Assembly (NCBI GenBank): GCA_016271365.2
Contig: CM057451.1
Span: 494,501,501 to 494,565,500 of the forward strand
Direction: 5' to 3'
Source: Neoceratodus forsteri
Taxonomy: Eukaryota > Chordata > Ceratodontiformes > Ceratodontidae
Length of the DNA: 64,000 nucleotides
Part shown: positions 1-10,353 of the stretch, piece by piece
Position numbering within the stretch: the stretch's first letter is position 1
Layout of the letters: every line of letters begins with the position of its first letter
The notes under the pieces: model-generated
What the model was told of the DNA's origin: nothing
Database searches by the model: none
Seen by the model: only the letters and a program-made list of their open reading frames with translations
Translations under genes and position numbers: made by a program

Positions 1-345
1 ACACACTTGTATGCTTCCAACTGGACCTCCTAGTCTGCCAACATCCCAGGGGATGGGATTAGAAGATATGAAAAAGGCCTGCCTCCCACACTGGAATCTG
101 GGAATGCTCAGGCTCTGACTTTGGCTACTGTCCACTTCCAGGGGAACCCCAGGAATCTCAACCTCCATGACCCATAGGAGACAGTGGGATGGATCCAGCT
201 AGGCTGCACCCTGCTGAGCAAGCCCAAGAGGTAGGACATCTATTTAATGTAAGAGACAAGGATGCTGGTTGGGGGAATGGGTTGGGTCTGACCTAGGGAT
301 GGGGACTGAGGTATGGAAAAACAATAAATTGAAAAAAAAAGAGTG
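1..345 (+). other. unclassified retro-like 3' end
   Basis: This stretch has no convincing coding frame. It ends with AATAAA at 323-328 and an A9 run at 332-340, the layout of a polyadenylated 3' end inserted on the + strand. It could be the tail of a retrotransposon or processed transcript, but its start lies outside the window. The assignment rests only on the signal and the A-run, so confidence is low. Confidence 0.25.
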
Positions 346-1444
346 CCTCTTGCAAATGCTCTGAACACAGGCTAGTTTTAGGTGAAGTTTTTACAATTTT
401 TAATATATTATTGCTTGTCCTCCATCAATAATATATTGAAACACCCAAGAAGATCACTATTACATGTAGGTTGTCAGAATGGCTCTCCTTTGGTTCAACA
501 GCTTTATGCCCTATGACTGCATGTGAGACCACTCTTACAACCATAAGTGTAGTCTCTGCAGATATATTATAAAGTACTAGTCTGGGCAAAAAAAAAAATT
601 TCACATTGACACAGGTCATGTTAGATTAATTACGAATAGCTTTTGTATTATTCTATATCATTTCTGATTATTTGATTGTACTGCATATAAGGTTTTATTG
701 TTTGTATGATAATTTATAATATCTCATTCAAATTTAATTGAGGGAAAAAAAGTTGCCTTGTTATAGATTGAGCACAACATAATCAAATTTTAAAAAAGGC
801 TGAAGGTTAATCTGGTTATAATCCTACTAGTTTTGCAGTATGTATTGGGTCATATGTGAACTTAAGATTCTTTTTACTTGTACTAAAAGTTGTTTCAGTG
901 TAATGTTTATTTTTGTTTTGAAGTGTATGTAGGCATACAATATTTATTTAATTGCAACCTTGTATAATATTGTCTCCTCCTTTGTACTGATGTAAGACAT
1001 AATGGGACCTAATCTGAAATGAGTCTTGGCTCAACTGAGTTTTAGCCCTGTTCATATTTTTATATGAATAAAATTTTGCCACTTTTGCTAGTACTTAACA
1101 TTCAACAGAAAATGATACAAAATGTAGTTTTTCACATTAACTTTTATTCAGGTGCCCTTAATTATGGATCATTTTGGAGCATGAATATAATTTATGAAAA
1201 CAGTAACATTAATAATCCTCTGCACATCAGAAATAATTTCCTGTCCCTTTTAACCTAATGATAGATGCAGCTATTGCCATGAATTTAATTTGTATCCTTG
1301 AGATACAGTAGTTTGTATTCAATGACTAAGCCTGTGATATGGAATGCAGGTGAGGTAATTGGCTGGTTGTTATCATGGTGGTTACAGGGTATTTTCCTAA
1401 ATAAAAAGGAATGATTCAAAGACAGAGACAGCATCCAGCTTTTT
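346..1444. other. AT-rich sequence, no gene recognised
   Basis: Both strands are AT-rich with only short chance frames. An AATAAA occurs at 1067-1072 after a segment that looks like a 3' untranslated region. No coding exon, splice context or repeat family was recognised that would tie it to a gene. Confidence 0.4.
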
Positions 1445-1569
1445 GAGCAGTGCATAAGTCAGTACAGCCATTTGAATGTCATTACCGTGAGCATGCATCA
1501 GTCATAAGCACAGAGATGCATGCTCACAGTAATGACTTTCATGTGGCTGTAATAACGTATGCAATGCTC
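1445..1569. repeat. 55-bp-arm inverted repeat (hairpin)
   Basis: The arms 1445-1499 and 1515-1569 are reverse complements over 55 bp with about nine mismatches, separated by a 15-nt loop. The inner part is strongest: GTGAGCATGCATC is matched exactly by GATGCATGCTCAC. There are no obvious further terminal repeats outside the arms. It may be a small foldback transposon or a pre-miRNA-like hairpin, and the sequence alone does not separate these. Confidence 0.75.
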
Positions 1570-3081
1570 GTTCTTAGTTACCACATCACTCTAGAAGGTT
1601 CTGTCGTTATTTACAAGGACATGCAGCAATTTTACATTGTTTGTGTTTTATTTCATCTGGAGTACTATGGACTGGCCTATAACAGAGGAATGAGTGATGG
1701 CATGTGTGTTCACTGTAAAGTGCTAACGGCGGCATGTGCATAGCAGGGCTGCTAGAGAACAGCAGTAACTGAGCCGCAGTGAAACTGGACATTTTCCTTA
1801 TAAACTAGAAATGCATGCTACCAGGGAACCTTGCCTGATACACTCTGCTGCTCCAGTACTGGTACGTTTGAGTGTTCGATTATGGAATGTAGAACCTGCA
1901 CATTAGCCCATGGGGGCCGCCAGCTATACGTCCATGCTCTCACCAGGTGTTGAGGTGTGGACATCATCTCAGGGGACAGTGCAATGTGTGACTGAATTTA
2001 CCAAAGATGGCACAGTGCTTCAGGGGTTGTGAAAGTGTAAGGAAAATGTATTTAGAGGAACTAGTACCACTAGCCTTTCTCCATGTAGAGATATATTGGC
2101 TGGTAAGGGTCACGTATTTCTAGAGTGACCATGAATGGTACAGATTGTCTTTACTGCATACCCCAGGGGAGTGAGGCATAAGCCCTAAGACCAAGTGTCC
2201 TTATGGCCCAGGGATGTGCATTCAAATTCTTGAATGCACACCCTTTGGTGGCTTATACACTCATAAAATGTATCACCGTTCTTATACATTTTACATAAAC
2301 TGAATAATTTTAATATGATTTTTTTACATAAAAACTTTTGTTTAAATGCATTTTAAAAGTCAAAATTATATGCATAAAGTAGCCCCTGATTTTGCAGGTG
2401 ATGAGGATTTTTTGCCTTGATAATGAGGTCTAAAACCTAATCATGCATTGCTAGCTTTTTGATGCATGGTCAGGTGATATCTCTCTATCAGTGAGGTTTC
2501 TGGATTTTTCCTTGCCATTTTATACAAGCCAACAGAGGTATGCACAGAAAACGACATCTTTAGTCTTAGCTGCTTTCTTTAACTCTTAACACAGAAACTG
2601 TTTCTTAGCTGCAAAACAAGATAAGCTAAGGCAGCTGGACAGGATGTGAAATCTAAGATACTTCCTCAACTATAAACCCCCCCCCCCACTGCCATGCAGT
2701 ATGATCCCGTGAGGGGGGACACAGCCCTGGATGGTCGGTATGCAGCCACTGAGCCCTCGCCGGCAAGTGGGCAATAAAACGTGCCATTAAAAAAAAGTTC
2801 CAAAGCTTGCTAAACTGAAGAGAAAGTTCTGATAAGTGCTTAAAGTAGCAGTGCAAAGAAATTGGGCAAATAATTTAACCACCTTTTTCACTATAAAAGA
2901 TTCCTGGCATCTTCCAGTTTTATTTGGTTGTAAAGTGTTCTACTTTCACCAAAATTGATCTTTTTTCTCAAGAAAAATAGATGGCCACCACATTTGATTT
3001 AGAAATAGCATTACAAACTTGGTAAGAGTCAGTATTAAGAAAACAAACAAAAAGTCATGTGTGCAGCATAGGAGGTATCTA
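1570..3081. other. no gene recognised
   Basis: About 1.5 kb with no recognisable coding sequence or repeat family. It contains an 11-base C run at 2677-2687. Frames of 60-97 codons exist on both strands, but their translations match nothing recognisable and have ordinary chance lengths for this composition. Confidence 0.4.
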
Positions 3082-3125
3082 ACAAGCATTTGTCAATGCC
3101 GAATGTTGCTTGCTTGTATGTGCTG

Positions 3126-3944
3126 TTTAGGTATTTGGAAGTGACAGTTTCATGCCTTCCTCCCAAGACATCCACTGTGTCTTTCCGTTCAGTATTCACA
3201 GAAGAGTGGGAGGGGCAAGGGCCACAGCAGTACAGCAGTTGCCAAGGGGATGAAGAGGTGGACAATAGTCCATTCAAAGGCAAAAGAGTCCTGCAGGAGC
3301 TCACTAAATTGAAGGTAGACAAAGCGATGGAACCAGATGGCATACGCCCAAGGATATTAACAGAACTGCAAAGGGAGATAGCAGTACCTCTGGCAGCCAT
3401 GTTCACTGAGTCATTCAACATGAGTGAATTGGAGGAGGGCACATGTGGTCCCTCTACACAAGACCGGCAGCAGGGAGGAGGCAGGGAACGATAGGCCATT
3501 CAGCCTCACCTCAGTAGTGGGGAAGATCATGGAGACATTGCTTAAGGAAAGGATAGTGGGGCATCTAGATGCCATCGGAACCCAGGACCATAGACTACAT
3601 GGATTCACAGCGGGGACATCATGTCAGATAAATCTGGTTGATTTATTTGACTGGGTGACAAATGAAGTGAATCAGGGTGGGGCAGTGGACAACGCTTACC
3701 TTGATTTCAGCAAAGCCTTTGACACCATCCCATATAGGAGGCTGATAAACTAGCTGGGTAGGCTGGACATGGGGGAAAGGGTGGTAAACTGGGTTAGAAA
3801 CCGGCTAACAGACAGGAGGCAGAGAGTGGTGGTAAATGGTATGCAGTCTAGGGAGAGGGGGCGACCTGTGGGGTGCTGCAGGGATCGGTCCTGGGGCCAG
3901 TTCTGTTCAATGTCTTCATTAGTAATATTGCAGAACATCTGAAG
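3126..3944 (+). pseudogene. CR1 LINE reverse transcriptase fragment
   Basis: The translation in two frames reads as the N-terminal half of a CR1-type reverse transcriptase: FKGKRVLQELTKLKVDKA, then (after a frame change near 3430) SLTSVVGKIMETLLKERIV, HGFTAGTSCQINLVDLFDWV and YLDFSKAFDTIPYRRLIN. A stop follows at 3751-3753. Similarity continues in another frame to about 3944, ending just after the 'VLGPVLFN' region, so the YADD catalytic box is missing. Loss of the 3' side is atypical for simple 5'-truncated LINE insertions and reflects the junction with family F at 3945. Non-functional. Confidence 0.85.
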
Positions 3945-4480
3945 GGAATTTTTTCACCAAATTTTCAACATAGCCATTTTAAGACCTCTGCTCATGAACA
4001 GTGTCACTGTGATTTTCTTAATTTGTCCCGTACATTGATTTCGCACACCGACTGCGCCATTGTGCGCTACATGGGCGGAAACACATTTTGGGTGAGATGT
4101 GAAAAATGACAGCTGTACTGCTCATAAGAAGGTGTGGTAAAATGGCAATATTGAAAATCTGGAGTAAAATATTGAAATTTCGTGAACTTATGAGCTCGTG
4201 AGGAACTGCAAATGCACGCTTAAAAGAATATTTTTGATTTTACCACTATTTAGATTAGATGTCATTGTCATGGCGTTATTAGACCTGAAGGGTGATTTTG
4301 TGCAGTGACTGCAAAATCACCCTTCGGGCCCAATAACACCATGACAGTGACATCATTCATGAGAAGGTCCCAAAACCCCATGTTGAAAATTTGGTGCAAA
4401 AATTCCCAAAAATGCCTGAGATATGTAACAAAGTTGAAACCCCTATCTAGCCCATTATACAGCTTACGGCATTTCCTCAG

Positions 4481-4549
4481 TTCAGCGGTCGGCTTTGAAG
4501 AGTGCAGACATGTTCCCGTCCACCGAAGATTGTTGCGCGGAGTCCGGAG
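4481..4549 (+). other. exon-like segment with splice signals (copy A)
   Basis: A pyrimidine-rich tract ending in CAG (4471-4480) precedes this 69-nt segment, which is followed by the strong donor GTAAGTATGG at 4550. A second acceptor (TTTTTTGTTTTACAG, ending 4645) would define a 96-nt intron. The same order occurs at equivalent places in the other two family F copies. That splicing occurs is inference; no transcript evidence is available here. Confidence 0.45.
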
Positions 4550-5685
4550 GTAAGTATGGGGTGGGGGGTGGGAGGCTAAGAAAGCGGGTGCGGGTTGTGG
4601 GAGGGGTTGGGAGACGCGCCAAGGGACCGCTTTTTTGTTTTACAGGTATTTTTAAAAAAATTGACTACGGTGGACGCTTGCCATGCTGGGTGGGCTCTCA
4701 GCGTGGCACAAGGATGTTGGGGGCATTCAGCTGATGGGGGATTGGGCACCCCTGTTGGCCAAAGGATCACTTGCCACGCTGGGGTGGGCCCCAGCATGGC
4801 ACTTACTACTGGGGCGAACTCAGCCGGCGGGATTGGACACCCCATCGGCTATACAGTGCATGCGGGGCGAGACGCATGCCTGCGTGGGTGTCTGTGGAAG
4901 CTGCGTGAGCAGCGATATCTTATCGGTGCTCACTGAAGCGTAGCTCCCCCTTTCAACTGTATGCCTCTGCATTTTGGAGCGTGTCATAGACAGCTCCAGA
5001 ATGCATTGGCTTACAGGGGCCGTGCCTGCCAGCACACTGACTGAATTGGAGGAGGAGGTGACACACCTCCGAAATCTCCGATGATGGCACTATGTTTCTT
5101 GCACATGCGTGCAAACAACATAAACATGTACATTTGACAGGTCTGCTAATATTTTTAACAGTAGCTGAAACTAGCTTTCTGGAAAATGATTTTTCCTTGC
5201 TCTGCTGCTTCAAATGACATTTTATAATCTCTAAAATATGTTGAAGATAACAGGTATGATCGCAGGTATTTCCTGAGGGGGCATATCTGGTTGCATTATA
5301 CTGCCTTTTCCCCAGACCTGCAGGGCAAGTTAGCCAATCTCCTCTTTGATGGTGGGGATCTTTTTGGCTTTTAGACTGAGACCTTTCTGCAGAAGGTTAA
5401 GACCAAAAATACAGTGAAATTACTTACCTTTAGGGACAGGCCCAAGAAACTTTGAAGGCTCAAACTCTGATAAGGACACACCCCAATTCTGAGGGCACTA
5501 GACCAACCTTACTTTAGAGGTTCCCATAGACCAGTCTATGGGGACCACAGTAAGGGGATATGGATGTCCAGTGTCACGTCACAGGTAGGTAAAGTCCAGC
5601 CTCCCAAACAAAACACTTGACTGGTTAGTCTAGCCTTTTACACTGCCTGCCACAGACCAGCTACCAGGTTGGGGGGCATTCTATT

Positions 5686-6480
5686 CCATTCTCTCCACCA
5701 ATGGGAGTCCATCTCCATGAATAGGTGGATACTTGAAGTAGTGGAGAAGGAATACGTAGAGTTTACTACACTTACCTTTCTTCCCCTTTGAGTACAGTCC
5801 TAACAGAGACTCCTCTTTGGAGCTAAACATGTTGCAGAAAGAGGTTTGCCAGTCCTTGACACTCAGGACCATCAAATGCATTCCAGTCATCTGGGGAAGA
5901 AGGGTTTCTTCTCCATCTAGTACCTAAAAAAAGATGTTAGGAGGCTAGATGCCTATTTTGTATTTGAGATCCTTGCAGAGGTTTATAAGACACCAGAAAT
6001 TCTGGATTGTATGACTTTCCAATCCACCATTCCCACATTACATAAGAGGATTTGATTTTTTCCCTTTATCACAAATATGTCTGTTTTCATATTGTAAATT
6101 AGGGAATTAGCTCTGAAGTACCTTTGTTTCTCATTGAGAAACAAAGTCAGTCAGTACAAGGAGCTGACCTTTGGACACTGTTAGCCTCATGCGTATTCTT
6201 AAAATGTCTGGCAGTGGTTGCTGCATGTGTTTCCAATCAGTATTGTCTCAACTTGCCCTTATATGGATAACTGGCTAGTAAAAGACAGTTACAGGTCAGA
6301 GACATCTCTCTTTGGACCTAGTTGTTCAGACTGTGTATTCCCTGAACCTAGAAAAAGCCAAGATGACCCCAACTCAAAACACAGTCCTCACTGGTCCAAA
6401 ATTAGATCTGGAACAGTTCAAACCAAAGCCCTCTTGCCTTAATCACATACTCACGATTTGGTTTCATACATTAAATATTT
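5686..6480 (+). pseudogene. DIRS reverse transcriptase remnant
   Basis: Recognisable blocks in order are RWILEVVEKEYVEF (start of the DIRS RT region), LDAYF, QYKELTFG (family pattern HYQFxALPFGL), PYMDNWLVKDS (family pattern PYLDDWLIK, the catalytic box with DD changed to DN), and NLEKAKMTPTQ plus TGPKLDLEQF (family pattern NLxKSxLxPTQ, FLGxxLD). Stops and frame changes lie between blocks. The altered catalytic aspartate and the stops make it inactive. Confidence 0.7.
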
Positions 6481-6724
6481 TAATGTAGTGTATTTTAATG
6501 TAGTGCAAGCACATCCAGCTACAAGTTAACCACCTCCACTGTGCACTGGTTTTGGCTCCACCTGAGACGAGTACCATGGTATCCTAAGGACAGGTAGTCC
6601 AAAACTGGTTCCCTCTGTCCCCAAAAGTCTAGTGTTGCAGTCCCTTATACACACCCTCCTCTGGTGGCAAAAAAGTGTCCAATTAAAGGGAGAGAATTCT
6701 ACTCAGCTCATAATCCCTCCTCTG

Positions 6725-7075
6725 TCATTTACTTGACAACAGATGCATAACTATCAGATTAGGGGGCCCACCTACAGCCGGGTTTGAGATGGTGTATGGG
6801 CTATGGTCCCAGCATGAGACCAAGCTGTATGTCAATATACTGGAAGTTGCGGTCATAAAATTAACTCTTCTGGCATTTGCCCCTCTAATTGGGAATCTTT
6901 CCCTGTAGGTAAACATAGAAACACTACTGCAATGTTTACCTAAGTAAGCTGGAATGACGCAGGTCCCTGCAAGTTTTGTGTAGAGATTTCTATTCTCCTC
7001 ACATACTGTACTCCTGCCTGCAGTCTACGTTGTAGGTATTGAGAACCATCGAGCAGACAGTCTCAGTTGTTGGGA
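6725..7075 (+). pseudogene. DIRS RNase H remnant
   Basis: The + strand translation keeps the DIRS RNase H pattern: LTTDA, then YGLWSQHETKLYVNILEVAV and LTLLAFAPLIGNLSL (family pattern GxWSPxExxLHINxLExxAVxxAL), ending with AVYVVGIENHRADSLS (family pattern VPGxENxxADxLSR). Several in-frame stops occur. It follows the RT remnant directly on the same strand, which supports a single DIRS element. Confidence 0.7.
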
Positions 7076-7129
7076 GTCATGATCTCTACAAAAGTAGAGC
7101 TATTTAAGAAAAAACCTCTACAGCACTTC

Positions 7130-7693
7130 TCCTCCCTTAGCTGCTGCGACTGCCAATCTTAAGACCACTCCCTTCTAAATTCCGCTCCCCACCCCTCCTA
7201 CCCTCCTAAATTACCTACCCCCTAACACCCCCCTCTAATCTCCCTTCACTCTAGTGATCTCTCTCAAACCTTACCTTCCTTTACTCTAGTGATCTCTTTC
7301 AAACCTTACCTCCTTCCCCCTTCATGGCTCCCTACCCATCTCTCTCACCCTTACCCTCTCCTCCTCCACCCCCCACCTTAATCGATGGCAACTCCTTACT
7401 CCCTCCTCCTCCTCCCACCCATCCTACTGCCTGTCTTCTGCCTAACAATGTCAGTTTTGACTGCTATGCAATCTATTTGTTGATGTAATTGACTGCTATG
7501 CAATCTATGTGTTGATGTAATTGTCTAACATTCTAATACTCTCTATTTGTAATTTTCTGTATTCATTGATTGTACTCCCACTGTATCTTGTATGCCTGTA
7601 ACATGTACCTGTTTATGGCGTGGAGCCTTTGTAAAAGAGCCTCTAGCTCAAAGGTGTTTCTCCAAGACAAACAATAAATAAATAAATTAATTA
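7130..7693 (+). mobile_element. LINE 3' tail (family T), inserted in DIRS
   Basis: The end of this segment has the stem-loop GAGCCTTTGTAAAAGAGCC...GCTCAAAGG followed by an (AATA)n tail at 7669-7685. The same stem-loop and tail occur in reverse at 24804-24900, so this is a LINE 3' untranslated region with an A/T-rich simple-repeat end. It contains two short tandem duplications, of 35 bp (from 7248) and 32 bp (from 7459). DIRS sequence resumes about 7740. The 5' limit is approximate. Confidence 0.6.
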
Positions 7694-8059
7694 AAAGTAT
7701 AGTACTACAGTAGATATTCTCCAAATGGAGAGCTCCATTGGTAAACCTACAGAGTATTTGCCTTGAGGGAGAACCAAGAAATTAGTCAGTACAATGCTTA
7801 CCTCTAAGAGTGGGCACAGTTTCAAAGGAAGCCTTTGCTTCTATTGGAGAAGACACCATTATATAGCTTCCCTCCCTTTCTCCTTCTTGAGAAAGTCATT
7901 TTCAAGGTCAAGTTCAGGTGATCTTGATTGCACCAGGCTGGTTCAGGATCTACTGCACCTCTATATTTGGGATGTGGTCATTATTCTTCATCTCACACCA
8001 GATCTCCCCTATTGCAGGGCAAGATCTTCTATCCAGAACGTCAATCTCTGCACTTGAAG

Positions 8060-8486
8060 ACTTGGTTTCTGAAAGGCTGGAGTCTGAGTCTCTGAGTCTC
8101 TCAAAGGAGGTGTTCTGATCCTTGCAGCCTCCAGACCCAGAAGACTTACTCCCCCTAACTGAAACAGATTCCATCTCCAGAGACTTTGGCCCAGGAGGGA
8201 GCGTTCTGGGTTCTTTTCTCTCCCTGGCATCAACTGGGCTATATACCTGTCATTCTTAGTTAACGGTATATCTTTTGGTTGCCTTGACCATTTGCTACAA
8301 AGAAAATGCTTCCCCATGAGGCGTCTTGCACCCACGTGGGATCTCAACCTGAACTTTATATTTACAAAGCTTCTGTCTCCCCAGTTTAAATTCATGGACA
8401 TGCATCACTTCCAGTACCTCTTGTGGAAGATTGCAATCCTCACAGTCATTAGCACAGCTAAATGTGGTAGTAAGCAACATGTATAG
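8060..8486 (+). pseudogene. DIRS tyrosine recombinase remnant
   Basis: The last 65 codons read RRLAPTWDLNLNFIFTKLLS followed by SPQFKFMD and WKIAILTVISTAKC. These follow the DIRS recombinase pattern PxWDLNLVLxxLxxPPFEP...LKxxxLVAxxSAxR. Upstream translation (about 7915-8060) gives ILIAPGW and DLLSRTSISAL, matching the linker between RNase H and recombinase in DIRS elements (family pattern LIAPxWPR...PDLLSQ). Stops are present and the catalytic R-H-R-Y set could not be traced. Confidence 0.65.
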
Positions 8487-8564
8487 ACCCAGATAACTTG
8501 TTTTTAATTCATTTATTAATTTTATTTAATATTTTTGTCTGGGAAAGGCACACTTACTTAAAGC

Positions 8565-8765
8565 TCACTGCCAGGTGTGATGCAGGAGAGAATTAAGCAC
8601 GGGGCGGTTAAAGTGACTTGTTTAGTGTCATATAGCATGCAAGTGGTGGTTGTGGGAATAAAATCCAGGTCTACCGGGACACCTACTTCACAGTTTTGTT
8701 CTCTAGCAAGCACTTACGCTATACTGCTTCATCTATACTGCCTGGTTTTCCACAGGGATAAGTAG
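8565..8765 (-). mobile_element. MIR/CORE-like tRNA SINE
   Basis: Read on the minus strand it begins GAAGCAGTATAGCGTAAGTG, the tRNA-like head of MIR-type SINEs. It continues with a degenerate B box (ACCTGGATTTTATTCCC) and then a CORE-like stretch, TATGACACTAAACAAGTCAC (family pattern TGTGACCTTGGGCAAGTCAC). Related degenerate copies occur at 53.5-55.1 kb in the same orientation. It abuts the poly(T) of the L1 fragment at 8778. Confidence 0.6.
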
Positions 8766-8777
8766 AGACTCATGAAA

Positions 8778-9740
8778 TTTTTTTTTTTTTTTTTTTTTTA
8801 TTTAACCAATTTTACACAGTTTTCATCTTGATACTTGTTACAGTGTAACCAAGACATTGAAAAACATATATTCATCCCACTCCTCCCTCCTCCCTCCCAT
8901 CCCTCCCCATTGGAGCGATCTCAAAGTTTCTTAAACCTGCCCTCTTATTCTAGTTATGTCCTGTCAAAGAGATAATGATTAGTTAATTTATTTATTTGGA
9001 GAGCACGAGCCATAGCTACCAATTAATGCAGGTAAAGTGTATATAACTTACCCCACTTCTTGTCAAAACTCTTTGGATTGTTATGCAAACTGGCAACCAT
9101 CTTTTCTGTCCTGAGATTAAAAGACATCTCATGCAACCATTCCTTGTAGGAGATAATGGTTTGATCCCACCAGTGTTTGAGAACTAATTTTTTGACCACC
9201 ATTGATATGAGTGAGATATGGTATTTCCTTTCCCTGACAACAATAGAGGATAAATCCCCTAATATGCATATTTTTGGAGTAAAATATTGTCCTAGCCCTA
9301 GCAGGGGGTCCATTTGGGATTGGATTTTTATCCATAATGGTGCGACTTTGTCACAGGCCCAGAAAATATGTAGCATATTCCCTTCACTTTGGCTGCACCT
9401 AACACATGTGGGAGATTGTCCTCGTCCCATTTTAGCTAACTTGCATGGTGTAAAATACATATTATTTAATATTTGAAATTGCGTGACTTTTAAGTCTGTC
9501 CTCATGTAATATACTTATGCATATCTTTTCATATCTCCGCGCAATAGCTCCATGGTTGGGAATGAGATCATTCCAAACCTTGGATGCTGGCAGTACTTCC
9601 AGATGAATAGTATCCAGGAGACAGTTATATATCCTTGAGATACCGTGTGGTCTGATAGCTAATATTATACACTGCTCCATCAAATTGGTTAACCTGGTGG
9701 GGAGGTTCGCCTCACCAAATTTCTGTAGGAACAGATGTTC
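8778..9740 (-). mobile_element. L1 LINE 3' end, 5'-truncated
   Basis: A 22-base T run (8778-8799) is the poly(A) tail of a minus-strand insertion. The minus translation gives the C-terminal part of L1 ORF2: HGISRIYNCLLD (family pattern GLISxxYxxL), FQILNNMYFTPCKLAKM, then the Cys/His block CVRCSQSEGNMLHIFWAC (family pattern CWRCxxxxGTxLHxxWxC). One frame change lies near 9480-9500. The L1 sequence stops near 9740, where a T-rich tract begins. Another L1 ORF2 piece in the same orientation lies at 15361-15560. Confidence 0.8.
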
Positions 9741-10353
9741 TTTTTAATTTTTATAATTTTTCTTTTTCTTTTTCTGGAATTTCTTATTTCTTTTTATTCA
9801 TTGAAAATTTAGTTTATTTCTTGTTATTACATTTACATTCCTAAACTACCTCAAAATGACCTTATACACTAGAAATCACATTCCTAGGATACTACATTAA
9901 ATTACACAGGATTATGCCATGGTCTTGAAAGGTTTTGTGAATTAAACAATTCTGCTGTCGTTTCCTTGTGGACCATCTCTGTGGTAACAACAGAGCCTAA
10001 ACAACTGCTGCAAGCAATTATTTAGTTTTTGCCTCCCAAAAAGCAATTTTTTCACTTTATTCATATGTTTGGTTTCATTTTATTCTTTTTATGTGTTGAA
10101 TTTCTTGTTATTTCTTGTTATACCTTGAATTTTTTGTTATTTCTTATTTAAGAAAAACACCGGTCTCTAGGGATAAGTAATTAATCGGGATAATTGTTGA
10201 TTTCTTCCTAAAACATTTGAGTTTCACATCAATAACACTATCTCCTTTCCAGCCTTCTTTCCCAAACTTCACTCCAACACGGTTGAGATCACACTACACC
10301 ATTTGAATTTAGAGAGCTTTAGGCTTCTATCTCTAAAAGACAAAACCCAATGT
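9741..10353. other. T-rich sequence, no gene recognised
   Basis: The segment opens with a long T-rich tract (9741-9850), possibly the degenerate A-tail of another minus-strand retroposition. The rest shows no coding frame, repeat signature or terminal repeats that could be recognised. It separates the L1 fragment from the 5' end of the L2-like LINE. Confidence 0.35.

Larger units (their letters stand above)
3082..5130 (+). mobile_element. foldback repeat family F, copy A (rearranged)
   Basis: Copy A shares its first bases (ACAAGCATTTGTCAATGCCG at 3082) with copies at 21702 and 42101, then is interrupted by CR1 sequence and resumes at about 3945. It contains an inverted-repeat module at 3950-4190 and an excellent hairpin with 41-bp arms (4260-4300 and 4312-4352, five mismatches). 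An exon-like segment with splice signals follows at 4481-4549, then a GC-rich part in which GGGATTGGGCACCCC-type hairpins recur. The 3' limit near 5130 is set by loss of similarity to the other copies. No protein is evident. Class unknown: a non-autonomous DNA transposon or a satellite-derived unit are both possible. Confidence 0.7.
5260..8490 (+). mobile_element. DIRS-type retrotransposon remnant
   Basis: Three domains in the order expected for DIRS1-like tyrosine-recombinase retrotransposons lie on one strand: reverse transcriptase (about 5690-6480), RNase H (6725-7075) and tyrosine recombinase (about 8060-8486). A LINE 3' tail (7130-7693) interrupts the segment between RNase H and recombinase. 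Many stops and frame changes show it is dead. No terminal inverted or split direct repeats were located, so its ends are approximate. The upstream part (5260-5660) may be the end of gag but is poorly conserved. Confidence 0.7.

Noticed and set aside
1450..1743. 97-codon + frame across the hairpin as a small protein
   Set aside because: It runs straight through both arms of the inverted repeat and shows no recognisable feature; it is most likely a chance frame.
2677..2687. C11 run as a structural element
   Set aside because: Isolated homopolymers of this length are common and error-prone in assemblies; no further structure such as a G-quadruplex series is present.
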